Assembly (NCBI RefSeq): GCF_025175675.1
Contig: NZ_JANIOA010000018.1
Coordinates: 30,509-94,508 of the forward strand
Direction of reading: 5' to 3'
Origin: Sedimenticola hydrogenitrophicus
GTDB lineage: Bacteria; Pseudomonadota; Gammaproteobacteria; Chromatiales; Chromatiaceae
Length of the DNA: 64,000 nt
In this document: positions 43,207 through 51,421 of the stretch, piece after piece
Layout: every line of letters begins with the position of its first letter
Position numbering within the stretch: the stretch's first letter is position 1
The notes under the pieces: generated by a model
The model's database searches: none
What the model saw: the letters and a program-made list of their open reading frames with translations, nothing else
Told to the model about the DNA's origin: nothing
Translations under genes and position numbers: made by a program

Positions 43207-43305
43207 TCCGGCCCAGGCGCGCCTGACTCTTCCGGACCACGGAGTAAACTACCGCCGGCAAAGCCTGGGGCCTATTGGGTGAGGGCTTCAAGGGCGCCAC
43301 AACAC

Positions 43306-43531
43306 CCCCGCGATACCCTGGGCCACCCAAGGCGGCCGGACAACTTTTCGTACCCACGGCGCCTTCCCGGTTCCGGATCGGTAAAGGATTATTCCTCTCG
43401 CCAAGACGCCAAGAGCGCAAAGATTATAGGGGTATATCTATTTTCCTTGGCGTGCCTGGCGTCTTGGCGAGAGTCCATTGGCCCTCTCTCATTCAGAGGC
43501 GCTCGGCCGATGGACAGGTCAAACCTGACGA
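43306..43531. repeat. Long direct repeat, right copy, after the KdpE-like gene
   Basis: Matches 39099-39311 over almost its whole length and in the same orientation. This copy keeps the complete internal inverted pair CTCGCCAAGACGCCA / TGGCGTCTTGGCGAG. A short related piece, CTCCTTGGCGTCTTGGCGAG, recurs near 49030. Confidence 0.85.
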
Positions 43532-44147
43532 GTTCCGGCTGTCTCCCCCGAATCGCATTCCGCGTTTATCCGTGTCCATCCGTGGTTACCCCCGCATTCG
43601 CCAAAAATATCGAACCAAATCAGCCTGATTCCGCCCTTCCTGGCAAAACCGCCCAGCCGAAAAAACCGGTATTTCTTGTGCTTTTTTCCTATTTAAACAA
43701 TGAGGTAGAATCCGCGTGCAGTGCCGATATATGGACTATTATCACTCTGTATCACTGCTCGACGGGCCCGTGACAGGGGCATCGGACACGTGCACGACAG
43801 AGGGAAATCATGAGGAGCCAGCATGCACAACCATCCGCCACGACACCTTCCCGGTTGACCCCACCGCCCCACATCGGGTCCGGCAGCCAGCCTCGCGGAT
43901 TGATCGGCACGCCCCCGTTCTGAAAAAAACGCCGGTATGACAAGACCGATGCAACGGCCGGTGTCGATCGGGCGTTGATTCATTCGTCGACCAGGGAGAT
44001 AGGGCCGTTTTCGGGTAATCAGGGCGGAGTCGGGTAACCGGTGAGGCCCGGAGAGCGATTAACATTGAAGTGAGCGACGCCACGACCGACTGAGCCGACG
44101 CGCCATCGCCCCCAATATACACAACTGATAGATATGGAGTTTCCGTC
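43532..44147. other. Intergenic region upstream of the RND efflux operon
   Basis: About 615 bp with no recognised gene. It holds an AT-rich promoter-like stretch around 43680-43740, before an open frame at 43810-43923. That frame encodes a 37-residue Pro/Ser-rich peptide preceded by AGAGGGA. The small frame has no known relatives that I can name and may be spurious or a leader. No regulator gene for the pump is adjacent. Confidence 0.45.
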
Positions 44148-44195
44148 ATGACAACCCGCCCCTTCCCGCATCGGCCCGAGGCACAGGCCGCATGA
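44148..44195 (+). CDS. Possible 15-residue leader peptide coupled to the RND adaptor gene
   Basis: ATG at 44148 has GGAG exactly 8 bp upstream, and the frame MTTRPFPHRPEAQAA stops at TGA, which overlaps the adaptor's ATG (ATGA). The start signal is better placed than anything just before the adaptor ATG, so translation of this mini-frame could feed ribosomes to the adaptor gene. It is Pro/Arg-rich, which could make its translation sensitive to EF-P or ribosome-targeting drugs. Whether it is real is inference. Confidence 0.35.
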   Translation: MTTRPFPHRPEAQAA

Positions 44196-45433
44196 GCATA
44201 ACCAGGCAGATCCACCCCGCCTGCGCCGGCCTGCTCCTCGGCTTGCTGATGCTGCAGCTGACCGGCTGCGGCGAGAGCGAATCGCAACCGGCGGATGGCG
44301 CCATGCCGCCACAGCAGGTCACGGTGGTGGCGTTGCAGCCCCGGGACCTGCCGGCGCAGTTCGAGTACGTCGGCCGGCTGGAGGCATCGCGCGAAATCGA
44401 GATCCGTCCCCGGGTCACCGCGCTGATCGAACAGCGGCTGTTCGACGAGGGTGGCCGGGTCAAGGCCGGCGAGCCGCTGTTTCAGCTCGACCGCGCCCCG
44501 TTCGAGGCGCGCAAGCGGGTGGCGCAAGCAAACCTGGCCGAGGCCCACGCACGCCTCACCCAGGCCGAGCGGGAGGTGAAGCGGCTGACCCCGCTGGTCA
44601 AGTCCCTGTCAGTGAGCCAGCGCGACCTGGACGATGCCCGCTCCAACCGTGACCTGCACCGCGCCGGGGTGGCTGCCGCCGAGGCGGAACTGTCCCAGGC
44701 CCAGCTCGACCTCGACTATACCCGGGTAGAGGCGCCGATCGACGGCCGAATCGGCCGCGCCCTGCAGGTGGAGGGCTCGCTGGTCTCGCCGACCAGCGGT
44801 CCGCTGGCCAGACTGGCCCAGGTCGACCCGCTGCACGTGCGCTTCTCCATCGCCGAGAACGAACGCCTGGAGATCGACCGCCAGCTGGCCGAGGGCACCC
44901 TGACGCTGCCGCCGCCGGATCAGACCCGGGTCGAGGTGAAGCTGGCCGACGGTTCCGCCTATCCGCACGCCGGACAGGTCGATTTCAGCGACTACCGGAC
45001 CGATCCGCGCACCGGTGCCTACGATGTACGGGCCATCCTGCCCAATCCGGCGGCCCGGCTCAGCCCCGGCCAGTTCGTGCGGGTAACGATCACCGGGGGT
45101 ATCCTCCCCAACGCCCTGGCGGTTCCGCAGCGCGCGGTGCAGGAGGACGCCAAGGGCAAGTTTGTCTACGTGGTGGGCCCGGGCGAAAACGGCGCCGCCA
45201 CCGCCCAACCCCGGCCGGTCGAGGTCGGCCAGTGGGTGGAGCAGCCCGACATGGCCGACGGCGAATCCCTCTGGGTGATCCGCTCCGGGCTGGCGGCGGG
45301 CGACCGGGTGGTGATCGAGGGTACGGCACGCATCTTCTTCCCCGGCATGCCGATCCAGCCGCAGCCGAAGGCGACAACCCCACCCACCGCCACACCAACC
45401 GCCGCCCTGGCGCAACCCGCTGAGGGGTACTAG
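44192..45433 (+). CDS. RND efflux periplasmic adaptor (membrane fusion lipoprotein)
   Basis: The 413-residue protein has a lipoprotein signal with lipobox LQLTGC. A beta-barrel/lipoyl region follows (VEYVGRLEASREIEIRPRVTALIEQRLFDEGGRVKAGEPLFQLD), then an alpha-hairpin (EAHARLTQAEREVKRL ... ELSQAQLDLDYTRVEAPIDGRIGRALQVEGSLV) and a membrane-proximal domain ending in VVIEGTARIFFPGMPIQPQP. This is the AcrA/MexE class. The TAG stop codon at 45431-45433 lies inside the left end of a MITE-like element. It acts with the RND pump downstream; no outer-membrane channel gene is in the window. Confidence 0.92.
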   Translation: MSITRQIHPACAGLLLGLLMLQLTGCGESESQPADGAMPPQQVTVVALQPRDLPAQFEYVGRLEASREIEIRPRVTALIEQRLFDEGGRVKAGEPLFQLDRAPFEARKRVAQANLAEAHARLTQAEREVKRLTPLVKSLSVSQRDLDDARSNRDLHRAGVAAAEAELSQAQLDLDYTRVEAPIDGRIGRALQVEGSLVSPTSGPLARLAQVDPLHVRFSIAENERLEIDRQLAEGTLTLPPPDQTRVEVKLADGSAYPHAGQVDFSDYRTDPRTGAYDVRAILPNPAARLSPGQFVRVTITGGILPNALAVPQRAVQEDAKGKFVYVVGPGENGAATAQPRPVEVGQWVEQPDMADGESLWVIRSGLAAGDRVVIEGTARIFFPGMPIQPQPKATTPPTATPTAALAQPAEGY

Positions 45434-45584
45434 TGCTCCGTCAACGTGATAATTACGGATTCAGCGCCCATGGACGGCGTTGCGCCTCTTGCCAAGGGAG
45501 CCGACCATTGCCGGCGAGGCGCGCCTTGCCATGAACGCTGACAAGCTCACTGAACTCGCCATTAGCACATTGACGGAGCACTAA
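45431..45584. mobile_element. MITE-like element joining the RND adaptor and pump genes
   Basis: The left end reads TAGTGCTCCGTCAACGTGAT. The complement of the right end reads TAGTGCTCCGTCAATGTGCT. Both go on to TTCAG, so the ends match over about 34 bp. TA lies at both outer borders, as expected for TA-targeting (IS630/mariner-like) insertion. The interior has GGCAAGGCGCGCC-type inverted arms. The left end contributes the adaptor's TAG stop codon and the right end contributes GGAG, 7 bp before the pump's ATG. Confidence 0.85.
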
Positions 45585-45585
45585 C

Positions 45586-48500
45586 ATGCTGTCGCGCTTC
45601 TTTATCGATCGGCCGATCTTCGCCGCGGTGCTGTCGATCTTCCTGGTGCTCGCCGGTCTGCTGGCGATGCGCATCCTGCCCATCGCCCAGTATCCGGAGA
45701 TCGCCCCGCCGGTGGTGACGGTGCGCGCCATCTACCCCGGCGCCTCGGCCGAGACCATCGAGCAGACCGTCGCCGCGCCACTGGAGAACACCATCAACGG
45801 CGTCGAGAACCTGATGTACATGAGCTCCACATCCGCCTCCAACGGGGTGCTGGAGATCCAGGCCACGTTCGAGATCGGCAGCGACGTGGACCAGGCGGCC
45901 CTCAACGTCAACAACCGGGTCAAGCAGGCCGAGCCGCGCCTGCCGGAGGAGGTGCGCCGCCAGGGGGTGACGGTGGAGAAGGGCTCCTCGGCCTTCCTCC
46001 AGGTGCTCGCCTTCCTGTCGCCGGACGGCCGCTTCGATGACCTCTACACCAGCAACTACGTCACCCTGAACGTGCTGGACCGGCTCAAGCGCATCCCCGG
46101 CACCACCAACGTGCAGATCTTCGGCGCCAAGGATTACGCCATGCGCATCTGGCTGCGGCCGGACCGGATGGCCGCCCTCGGCGTCACCGCGAACGAGATC
46201 GCCGATGCCATCCGTGAGCAGAACGCCCAGTTTGCCGCCGGCAAGATTGGCCAGCCGCCGATCGGCGCCGGCCAGGATCTGGTCTATACCATCAATGCCC
46301 GCGGCCGCCTGTCGACCCCGGAGGCGTTCGGTGACATCATCCTGCGTGCCGGCGAGGGCACCGCCCTGCTACGGCTCAAGGATGTGGCGCGCATCGAACT
46401 GGGCTCCCGGGATTACGACTTCACCGGCCTCTACAACGGCAAGCCGGCGACCCTGGTGGGCATCTTCCTGCAGCCCGGCGCCAACTCGCTGGCGGTCGGC
46501 GACGAGGTCAAGGCGACCGTCGCCGAACTGGCGAAACAGTTCCCCGAGGGGTTGACCTACTCCATCCCCTACGACACCACGCGCTTCGTCGAGGTGTCGA
46601 TCCGTGAAGTGATCAAGACCCTGAGCGAGGCGATCCTGCTGGTGGTGTTGGTGGTGTTCGTGTTCCTGCAGAACTGGCGCGCCACCCTGATCCCGGTAAT
46701 CGCGGTGCCGGTGTCGCTGCTCGGCACCTTCGTCGGCCTGCACCTGCTCGGCTACACCATCAACACCCTCACCCTGTTCGGCATGGTGCTCTCCATCGGC
46801 ATCGTGGTGGACGACGCCATCGTGGTGCTGGAGAACATCGAGCGCATCATGCACGAAGAGAAGCTGGCGGCGCGCGAGGCGGCGTTGAAGGCGATGCGCG
46901 AGGTGACCGGGCCGGTCATTGCCATCGTCCTGGTGCTGTGCGCGGTGTTCATCCCCATCGCCTTCCTGGGTGGCCTGACCGGCGAGCTGTACCGCCAGTT
47001 CGCCGTCACCATCACCATTGCCGTGATCCTCTCCGGCTTTGTCGCCCTGACCCTGACCCCGGCCCTGTCGGTGCTCATCCTGCAGAACCAGGGACGCCAC
47101 CCGGGGCGTTTCTTCACTGCCTTCAACCGCGGTTTCGCCCACTTCACCAACGGCTACCTGGCCGGCGTCGGCTTCCTGCTGCGGCGCGCCGGGCTGGCCG
47201 TGGCGCTCTACCTGCTGATGGTCGGCGCGGCCGTGTTCCTGTGGCAGATCACCCCCGGCTCCCTGGTGCCGAACGAGGACCAGGGCTACTACATCGGCGC
47301 CGTTTACCTGCCGGACGGCTCCAGCCTCAGCCGTACCGAGGCGGTGACGCAGGAGGTGATCGAGATCATGCGCGCCGATCCCGACGCCGAACACGTGGTG
47401 GCCTTCGCCGGACTGGATTTTCTCGGCGGCGGCTTCCGCAACAGCGCCGCCACCATCTTCGTCGCCGCCCGCCACTGGGACCAGCGCCAGCGCTCCACCG
47501 ACGACATGGTGGGCCAACTGATGGCGAAGAGCGCCGGCATCCGCGAGGCCCTGGTGATCGCCTTCGGGCCGCCGCCGATCTTCGGTCTCGGCAATGCCGG
47601 CGGCTTCGAGCTCTACCTGCAGAACCGCGGCGAGGACGGACCCAAGGCGCTGGCGGCCGCCAGCGAACAGCTGCTGGCGGAGCTGCGCAAGGACGAACGC
47701 ATCGTCCAGCCGCTGTCGCTGTGGCGCTCGCGGGTGCCGCAGCTCTATGTCGATCTGGACCGGGCCAAGGCGAAACTGCTGGGGGTCGACATCGACACGC
47801 TGTTCACCACCGTGGCGGCCACCCTGGGCACCCTCTACGTGAATGATTTCAACAAGTTCGGCCGCACCTGGCAGGTGCAGATGTCGGCCGAACCGGGCTA
47901 TCGCGCCACCCCGCGGGACATCGGCGCGCTTTATGTGCCGACCAACAACGGCGACCAGGTACCGCTGTCGGCGCTGGCCCGGGTCGATTACACCTCGGGG
48001 CCGGAGACCCTGGACCGCTACAACAACGTCCAGGCGGTAAAGATCTTCGGCAACGCGGCACCCGGCATCAGCTCCGGGCAGGCGCTGCAGATTGTCGAGG
48101 AGATCGCCGACCGCACCCTGGGGCCGGATTTCAGCTACGAATGGACCTCCGCCTCGTTCCAGGAGAAGCGCTCCGGCGGCACCGCCAACCTGGCGCTCGG
48201 CCTGGCGGTGCTGATGGTGTTCCTGATCCTCGCCGCCCAGTACGAGAAATGGTCGCTGCCGCTGTCGGTGCAGCTGGCGCTGCCGTTCGGTACCTTCGGC
48301 GCGTTGGCCGCGGTCTGGCTGCGCGGGCTCAGCAATGACGTCTATTTTCAGATCGGCCTGGTGACCCTGCTCGGTCTGGCGGCGAAAAACGCCATCCTGA
48401 TCGTCGAGTACGCCCTGCTCAAGAAGGGCGAGGGCTACTCCGCCACCGCCGCCGCCATGGAGGCGGCGCGGCTGCGCTTCCGGCCGATCCTGATGACCTC

Positions 48501-48786
48501 GCTGGCGTTCATCCTCGGCGTGCTGCCGCTGGCCATCTCCAGCGGCGCCGGTGCCGGGGCGCGCCATGCCGTCGGCACCGGGGTGGTGGGCGGCATGCTG
48601 GCGGCGACCTTCCTGGCGATCTTCTTCATCCCGCTGTTCTACCGCCTGGTCACCGACCGCCGGCTGCGCACCAGCCCGGAAGAGTTCGAGCAGCGGCCCC
48701 ACCTGGCGCCGCACCGGTCGCCCCACGCCCCCAGCCACCATCCGGGCGGCGGCGGCCTGCACCCGCAGGGGTCGGAGGCGGAGTGA
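45586..48786 (+). CDS. RND multidrug efflux pump (HAE1 family, AcrB/MexF-like)
   Basis: The 1066-residue inner-membrane protein starts MLSRFFIDRPIFAAVLSIFL and shows the duplicated RND layout. The proton-relay VVDDAIVVLENIER sits in TM4, GLAAKNAILIVEYA in TM10, and large periplasmic loops include NEDQGYYIGAVYLPDGSSL. It exports hydrophobic compounds by proton exchange together with the adaptor. The C-terminal tail is unusually rich in His (HLAPHRSPHAPSHHPGGGGLH), which is not part of the pump core. Its ribosome site comes from a MITE end. A 13-bp hairpin follows the stop codon. Confidence 0.95.
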   Translation: MLSRFFIDRPIFAAVLSIFLVLAGLLAMRILPIAQYPEIAPPVVTVRAIYPGASAETIEQTVAAPLENTINGVENLMYMSSTSASNGVLEIQATFEIGSDVDQAALNVNNRVKQAEPRLPEEVRRQGVTVEKGSSAFLQVLAFLSPDGRFDDLYTSNYVTLNVLDRLKRIPGTTNVQIFGAKDYAMRIWLRPDRMAALGVTANEIADAIREQNAQFAAGKIGQPPIGAGQDLVYTINARGRLSTPEAFGDIILRAGEGTALLRLKDVARIELGSRDYDFTGLYNGKPATLVGIFLQPGANSLAVGDEVKATVAELAKQFPEGLTYSIPYDTTRFVEVSIREVIKTLSEAILLVVLVVFVFLQNWRATLIPVIAVPVSLLGTFVGLHLLGYTINTLTLFGMVLSIGIVVDDAIVVLENIERIMHEEKLAAREAALKAMREVTGPVIAIVLVLCAVFIPIAFLGGLTGELYRQFAVTITIAVILSGFVALTLTPALSVLILQNQGRHPGRFFTAFNRGFAHFTNGYLAGVGFLLRRAGLAVALYLLMVGAAVFLWQITPGSLVPNEDQGYYIGAVYLPDGSSLSRTEAVTQEVIEIMRADPDAEHVVAFAGLDFLGGGFRNSAATIFVAARHWDQRQRSTDDMVGQLMAKSAGIREALVIAFGPPPIFGLGNAGGFELYLQNRGEDGPKALAAASEQLLAELRKDERIVQPLSLWRSRVPQLYVDLDRAKAKLLGVDIDTLFTTVAATLGTLYVNDFNKFGRTWQVQMSAEPGYRATPRDIGALYVPTNNGDQVPLSALARVDYTSGPETLDRYNNVQAVKIFGNAAPGISSGQALQIVEEIADRTLGPDFSYEWTSASFQEKRSGGTANLALGLAVLMVFLILAAQYEKWSLPLSVQLALPFGTFGALAAVWLRGLSNDVYFQIGLVTLLGLAAKNAILIVEYALLKKGEGYSATAAAMEAARLRFRPILMTSLAFILGVLPLAISSGAGAGARHAVGTGVVGGMLAATFLAIFFIPLFYRLVTDRRLRTSPEEFEQRPHLAPHRSPHAPSHHPGGGGLHPQGSEAE

Positions 48787-48792
48787 TACGCC

Positions 48793-48822
48793 GGGGCCGG
48801 AGTCAAAGCTGACTCCGGCCCC
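48793..48822 (+). terminator. Strong hairpin after the RND pump gene
   Basis: A perfect 13-bp stem, GGGGCCGGAGTCA / TGACTCCGGCCCC, with a 4-nt loop begins 6 bp past the pump stop codon. There is no T-run. It belongs to the GTCGGAGTC/GCCGGAGTC palindrome family also found at 28647 and 49575. Confidence 0.55.
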
Positions 48823-49206
48823 GCTGGCAGGCAAGGAAGAACGGGGGGACAGTTTTGTAGGGTGGGTTAGGCGCGCCCGGCGCAAGGGGTGGCCGTTTGC
48901 ATTGCACCGTGCGCGCGCCGTAACCCACCGTTTTACGGCCTGAGACGCGGTGGGTTACGCTGCGCCCGGCTGTTGTCGTGGTCTGGAAGTGTTGTGCCTG
49001 TGCGCCGCTAACCCACCCTACGAATCTGTTCTCCTTGGCGTCTTGGCGAGACTACAGATCGTTTAGCGATTCGGGGCCGGCCGGAGCCGTGGCTATGGCA
49101 AGTCGTTTACCCACCCCGGGCGACCCATGATGTAGTGGCACCTTTGAGGCACTCACCCACCAAGCCTCGGCTTTGTCGGGCTAACTAACTCCAGAGGAGG
49201 AGACCC
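48823..49206. other. Intergenic repeat cluster before the DGPF operon
   Basis: About 385 bp without a gene. It holds several inverted copies of a GTAGGGTGGGTTA / TAACCCACC motif (48855-49020), then CTCCTTGGCGTCTTGGCGAG shared with the long direct repeats. A promoter for 49207 should lie in the last 100 bp; I cannot assign an ECF-type box with confidence. Confidence 0.5.
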
Positions 49207-49563
49207 ATGTCCTACCTGTTGCTGATCCTGGAACCCCACGGCCAGCGCGCGCAACGCACGGAAGCGGAGGGACGCCAGGCCTACGCCGAGATGGTGAGCT
49301 TCGGTGAGGGGCTGGCCGCCCGTGGCCTGCTGCGAGCCAGCGAATCGCTGCTCGGCGACGGCCAGGGCGTGCGGGTGCAGGTGCGCGACGGCCAGCCACA
49401 ACTGCGCGACGGCCCCTTCACCGAGACCAAGGAGATGGTGGGCGGCTTTTTTCTGCTCGACAACGTCACCCGGGAGGAGGCCATCGTCATCGCCGGCCAA
49501 TGCCCGGCGGCCCGCTGGGCGACGGTGGAGGTACGCGAACTGGCGCCCTGTTCCGCGGGTTGA
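49207..49563 (+). CDS. YciI/DGPF-domain protein
   Basis: The 118-residue protein contains the DGPF signature RDGPFTETKEMVGGFFLLDNV, and AEMVSFGEGLAARGLLRASESL upstream of it, a ferredoxin-like fold of the YCII superfamily. AGAGGAGGAG precedes the ATG. Proteins of this group are known neighbours of ECF42-type sigma factors, and one is encoded at the end of this cluster. The biochemical activity is not known. It is separated from the next gene by 600 bp that include a palindrome and a MITE-like element. Confidence 0.9.
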   Translation: MSYLLLILEPHGQRAQRTEAEGRQAYAEMVSFGEGLAARGLLRASESLLGDGQGVRVQVRDGQPQLRDGPFTETKEMVGGFFLLDNVTREEAIVIAGQCPAARWATVEVRELAPCSAG

Positions 49564-49574
49564 TTGACCATGCC

Positions 49575-49644
49575 GGGGTCGGAGTCAAATCGGCCATAAG
49601 GTCTGATTCACCCCCGGCCGTTGGACCGATTTGACTCCGACCCC
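49575..49644. repeat. GTCGGAGTC palindrome after the first DGPF gene
   Basis: A perfect 19-bp inverted repeat, GGGGTCGGAGTCAAATCGG and its complement, separated by 32 bp. It is the same family as 28647-28719. It is followed by a REP-like piece (CGCGGCAGAGCCGCTCCTAC near 49665). Confidence 0.7.
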
Positions 49645-49784
49645 TGTGAATCGCGATCGCCTTTCGCGGCAGAGCCGCTCCTACAGGTGCAGTAAACCGG
49701 GATGTAGGAGCGCCTCCGGCACGAAGGGGGGCGACGGCTCCCGTACCGTCCGGACAACTGGTTACGGGTTGATTAACAAAATAC

Positions 49785-50055
49785 AAAAAAATACCTGATT
49801 ACCCACAATACTCAGCCATGGTCGAATACCGTTTATTTAAGCCGCGAATGAACGCGAATACACGCAAATAGTGATAAAGATAACCAACCGCTCAGGATTT
49901 AATAGGGACCGACACATGCCCGAAAATGGTCGGTACTCTCCAAACCAGCGGATAAGATGTTTACGAAATGACATTATTCGCGTTCATTTGCGTTTATTCG
50001 CGGCTAATATTTTCCTCAACACAGCTGAGTTTGATGGGTAATCAGGAAAAAATAT
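49785..50055. mobile_element. MITE-like palindrome inside the DGPF/ECF42 cluster
   Basis: The left arm contains TACCTGATTACCCACAATACTCAG and GCCGCGAATGAACGCGAAT. The complement of the right arm contains TTCCTGATTACCCATCAAACTCAG and GCCGCGAATAAACGCAAATG. It is about 270 bp in all and AT-richer than the genes, with no coding capacity. A decayed fragment of the same type (ATTCGCGTTCATT ... CGGCGAATATTTTTCC) is at 61032-61075. It separates the first DGPF gene from the remaining cluster. Confidence 0.7.
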
Positions 50056-50165
50056 CGGAGGCTGTCGATTTCACTCCGCTTCGCCCGTCGTAGGGATAAC
50101 AGGGACAAAATGGAAAGGATCGAGAAATCGGCTGACGCAGCCGATCAGAATGGAGGAGCCACATC

Positions 50166-50519
50166 ATGTCATATATCGATGGATTCGTACTCGCGGTACC
50201 TACCGAGAACAGAGAGATTTACCGAAAGACCGCGCAGACCGCCGCCGCCGTGTTCAATGAGCACGGGGCGCTGAAACTGGTCGAGTGCTGGGGCGATGAC
50301 GTGCCGGAGGGCGAAGTCACCTCCTTTCCCATGGCGGTCAAATGCAAAGCGGAGGAGACGGTGGTGTTTTCCTGGATCCTGTGGCCGTCACGGGAGGCGC
50401 GCGACCAGGGCATGGAGAAGGCGATGGCCGATCCCCGGTTGAATCCGGAGGCCAATCCGATGCCGTTTGACGGCAGCCGCATGATCTATGGCGGCTTCGA
50501 GATAATTGTCGACGAGTAG
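50166..50519 (+). CDS. DUF1428 (YbaA-like) protein
   Basis: The 117-residue protein begins MSYIDGFVLAVPTENREIYRKTA and has LVECWGDDVPEGEVTSFPMAVK and the C-terminal MPFDGSRMIYGGFEIIVD, the conserved parts of DUF1428, a dimeric alpha/beta-barrel family of unknown activity. It is the first gene after the MITE-like element and is likely cotranscribed with the VOC and DGPF genes that follow. The gap to the next gene is 52 bp. Confidence 0.92.
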   Translation: MSYIDGFVLAVPTENREIYRKTAQTAAAVFNEHGALKLVECWGDDVPEGEVTSFPMAVKCKAEETVVFSWILWPSREARDQGMEKAMADPRLNPEANPMPFDGSRMIYGGFEIIVDE

Positions 50520-50571
50520 CCGACGATCGCCACAACCAACCGTTGTCGCATACCTGACCAAGGAGGTCGCC

Positions 50572-50943
50572 ATGAACAACAACCCGGTCGTCTGGTTCGA
50601 GATTTACGTGCAGGAGATGGAACGGGCCAGGCAGTTTTACGAAACGGTGTTCCAGACCACGCTGGAGAGATTGAACAACCCGGACCTGGAATTATGGAGC
50701 TTCCCGATGGACATGAACAGCGTGGGCGCCTCGGGGGCGCTGGTGAAGATGGAGGGTATCCCCTCGGGCGGTGCCGGTACACTGGTTTACTTCGGCTGCG
50801 AGGATTGCGCCGTCGAGGAGGCACGCATCGTTCCCGCCGGCGGAAGCATCAAGCAGGAGAAGATGTCCATTGGCGAGTATGGCTTCATCAGCCTGGGATT
50901 CGATTCCGAGGGCAACCTGTTCGGTCTGCACTCCATGCAGTAA
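50572..50943 (+). CDS. VOC-family (glyoxalase/bleomycin-resistance-like) protein
   Basis: The 123-residue protein starts at an ATG preceded by AAGGAGG. It has the vicinal-oxygen-chelate pattern: VVWFEIYVQEMERARQFYETVFQT, then VYFGCEDC, and YGFISLGFDSEGNLFGLHSM at the end. This is the YdcJ/PhnB-like short VOC type often found beside DGPF proteins. The metal ligands are incomplete to my eye, so enzymatic activity is unclear. Confidence 0.9.
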   Translation: MNNNPVVWFEIYVQEMERARQFYETVFQTTLERLNNPDLELWSFPMDMNSVGASGALVKMEGIPSGGAGTLVYFGCEDCAVEEARIVPAGGSIKQEKMSIGEYGFISLGFDSEGNLFGLHSMQ

Positions 50944-50985
50944 CGGTCTGTCAGACCGGCCAATCTGAAACGGGAGGATTTTAAG

Positions 50986-51396
50986 ATGCGATTCATGATT
51001 ATTGTAAAGGCCACCCCGGATTCCGAGGCCGGGGTGATGCCCGGCGAGGCGCTGCTGGCCGAGATGGCCGCCTATCACGAAGAGCTGAGCAAGGCGGGCG
51101 TGCTGCTGGACGGCTCCGGGCTGCAGCCCAGCGCCAAGGGGTGGCGGATCCGCTATGACGGAGACAAACGCACCGTGATCGACGGCCCGTTCACCGAGAC
51201 CAAGGAGCTGATCGCCGGTTATACCCTGATCCAGGTGGGCTCGCGCGAGGAGGCGGTGGAGTGGGCGCGGCGCTACCCCAACCCATCGATCGACCGCGGC
51301 GAGGCGGAGATCGAGATCCGCCAGCTGTTCGAGCTGGAAGACTTCAGTCCCTCGGAGACGGTGGAGCGTTTCCGCGACATGGGCATCGGAGAGTAA
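50986..51396 (+). CDS. YciI/DGPF-domain protein
   Basis: The 136-residue protein shows MRFMIIVKATPDSEAG, the active-site-like IDGPFTETKELIAGYTLIQV and a C-terminal IEIRQLFELEDF, the full DGPF pattern. It lies in the middle of the cluster leading to the ECF42-type sigma factor. A good ribosome site (GGGAGG) is upstream. It is the second DGPF paralogue in the cluster and has a longer C-terminus than the one at 49207. Confidence 0.92.
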   Translation: MRFMIIVKATPDSEAGVMPGEALLAEMAAYHEELSKAGVLLDGSGLQPSAKGWRIRYDGDKRTVIDGPFTETKELIAGYTLIQVGSREEAVEWARRYPNPSIDRGEAEIEIRQLFELEDFSPSETVERFRDMGIGE

Positions 51397-51421
51397 CCGG
51401 AAACCACAGGAGCGACAGACC

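Noticed and set aside
43400..43520. Candidate CRISPR-like repeat from the CTTGGCG motifs
   Set aside because: The units are inverted, not regularly spaced, and no cas genes are present.
43279..43773. Long open frame across the right copy of the direct repeat
   Set aside because: It is a by-product of the non-coding repeat; the left copy has no equivalent intact frame.
43693..44548. Minus-strand frames in the region upstream of and inside the RND adaptor gene
   Set aside because: They are antisense to a clear adaptor gene or to the AT-rich promoter region and lack ribosome sites.
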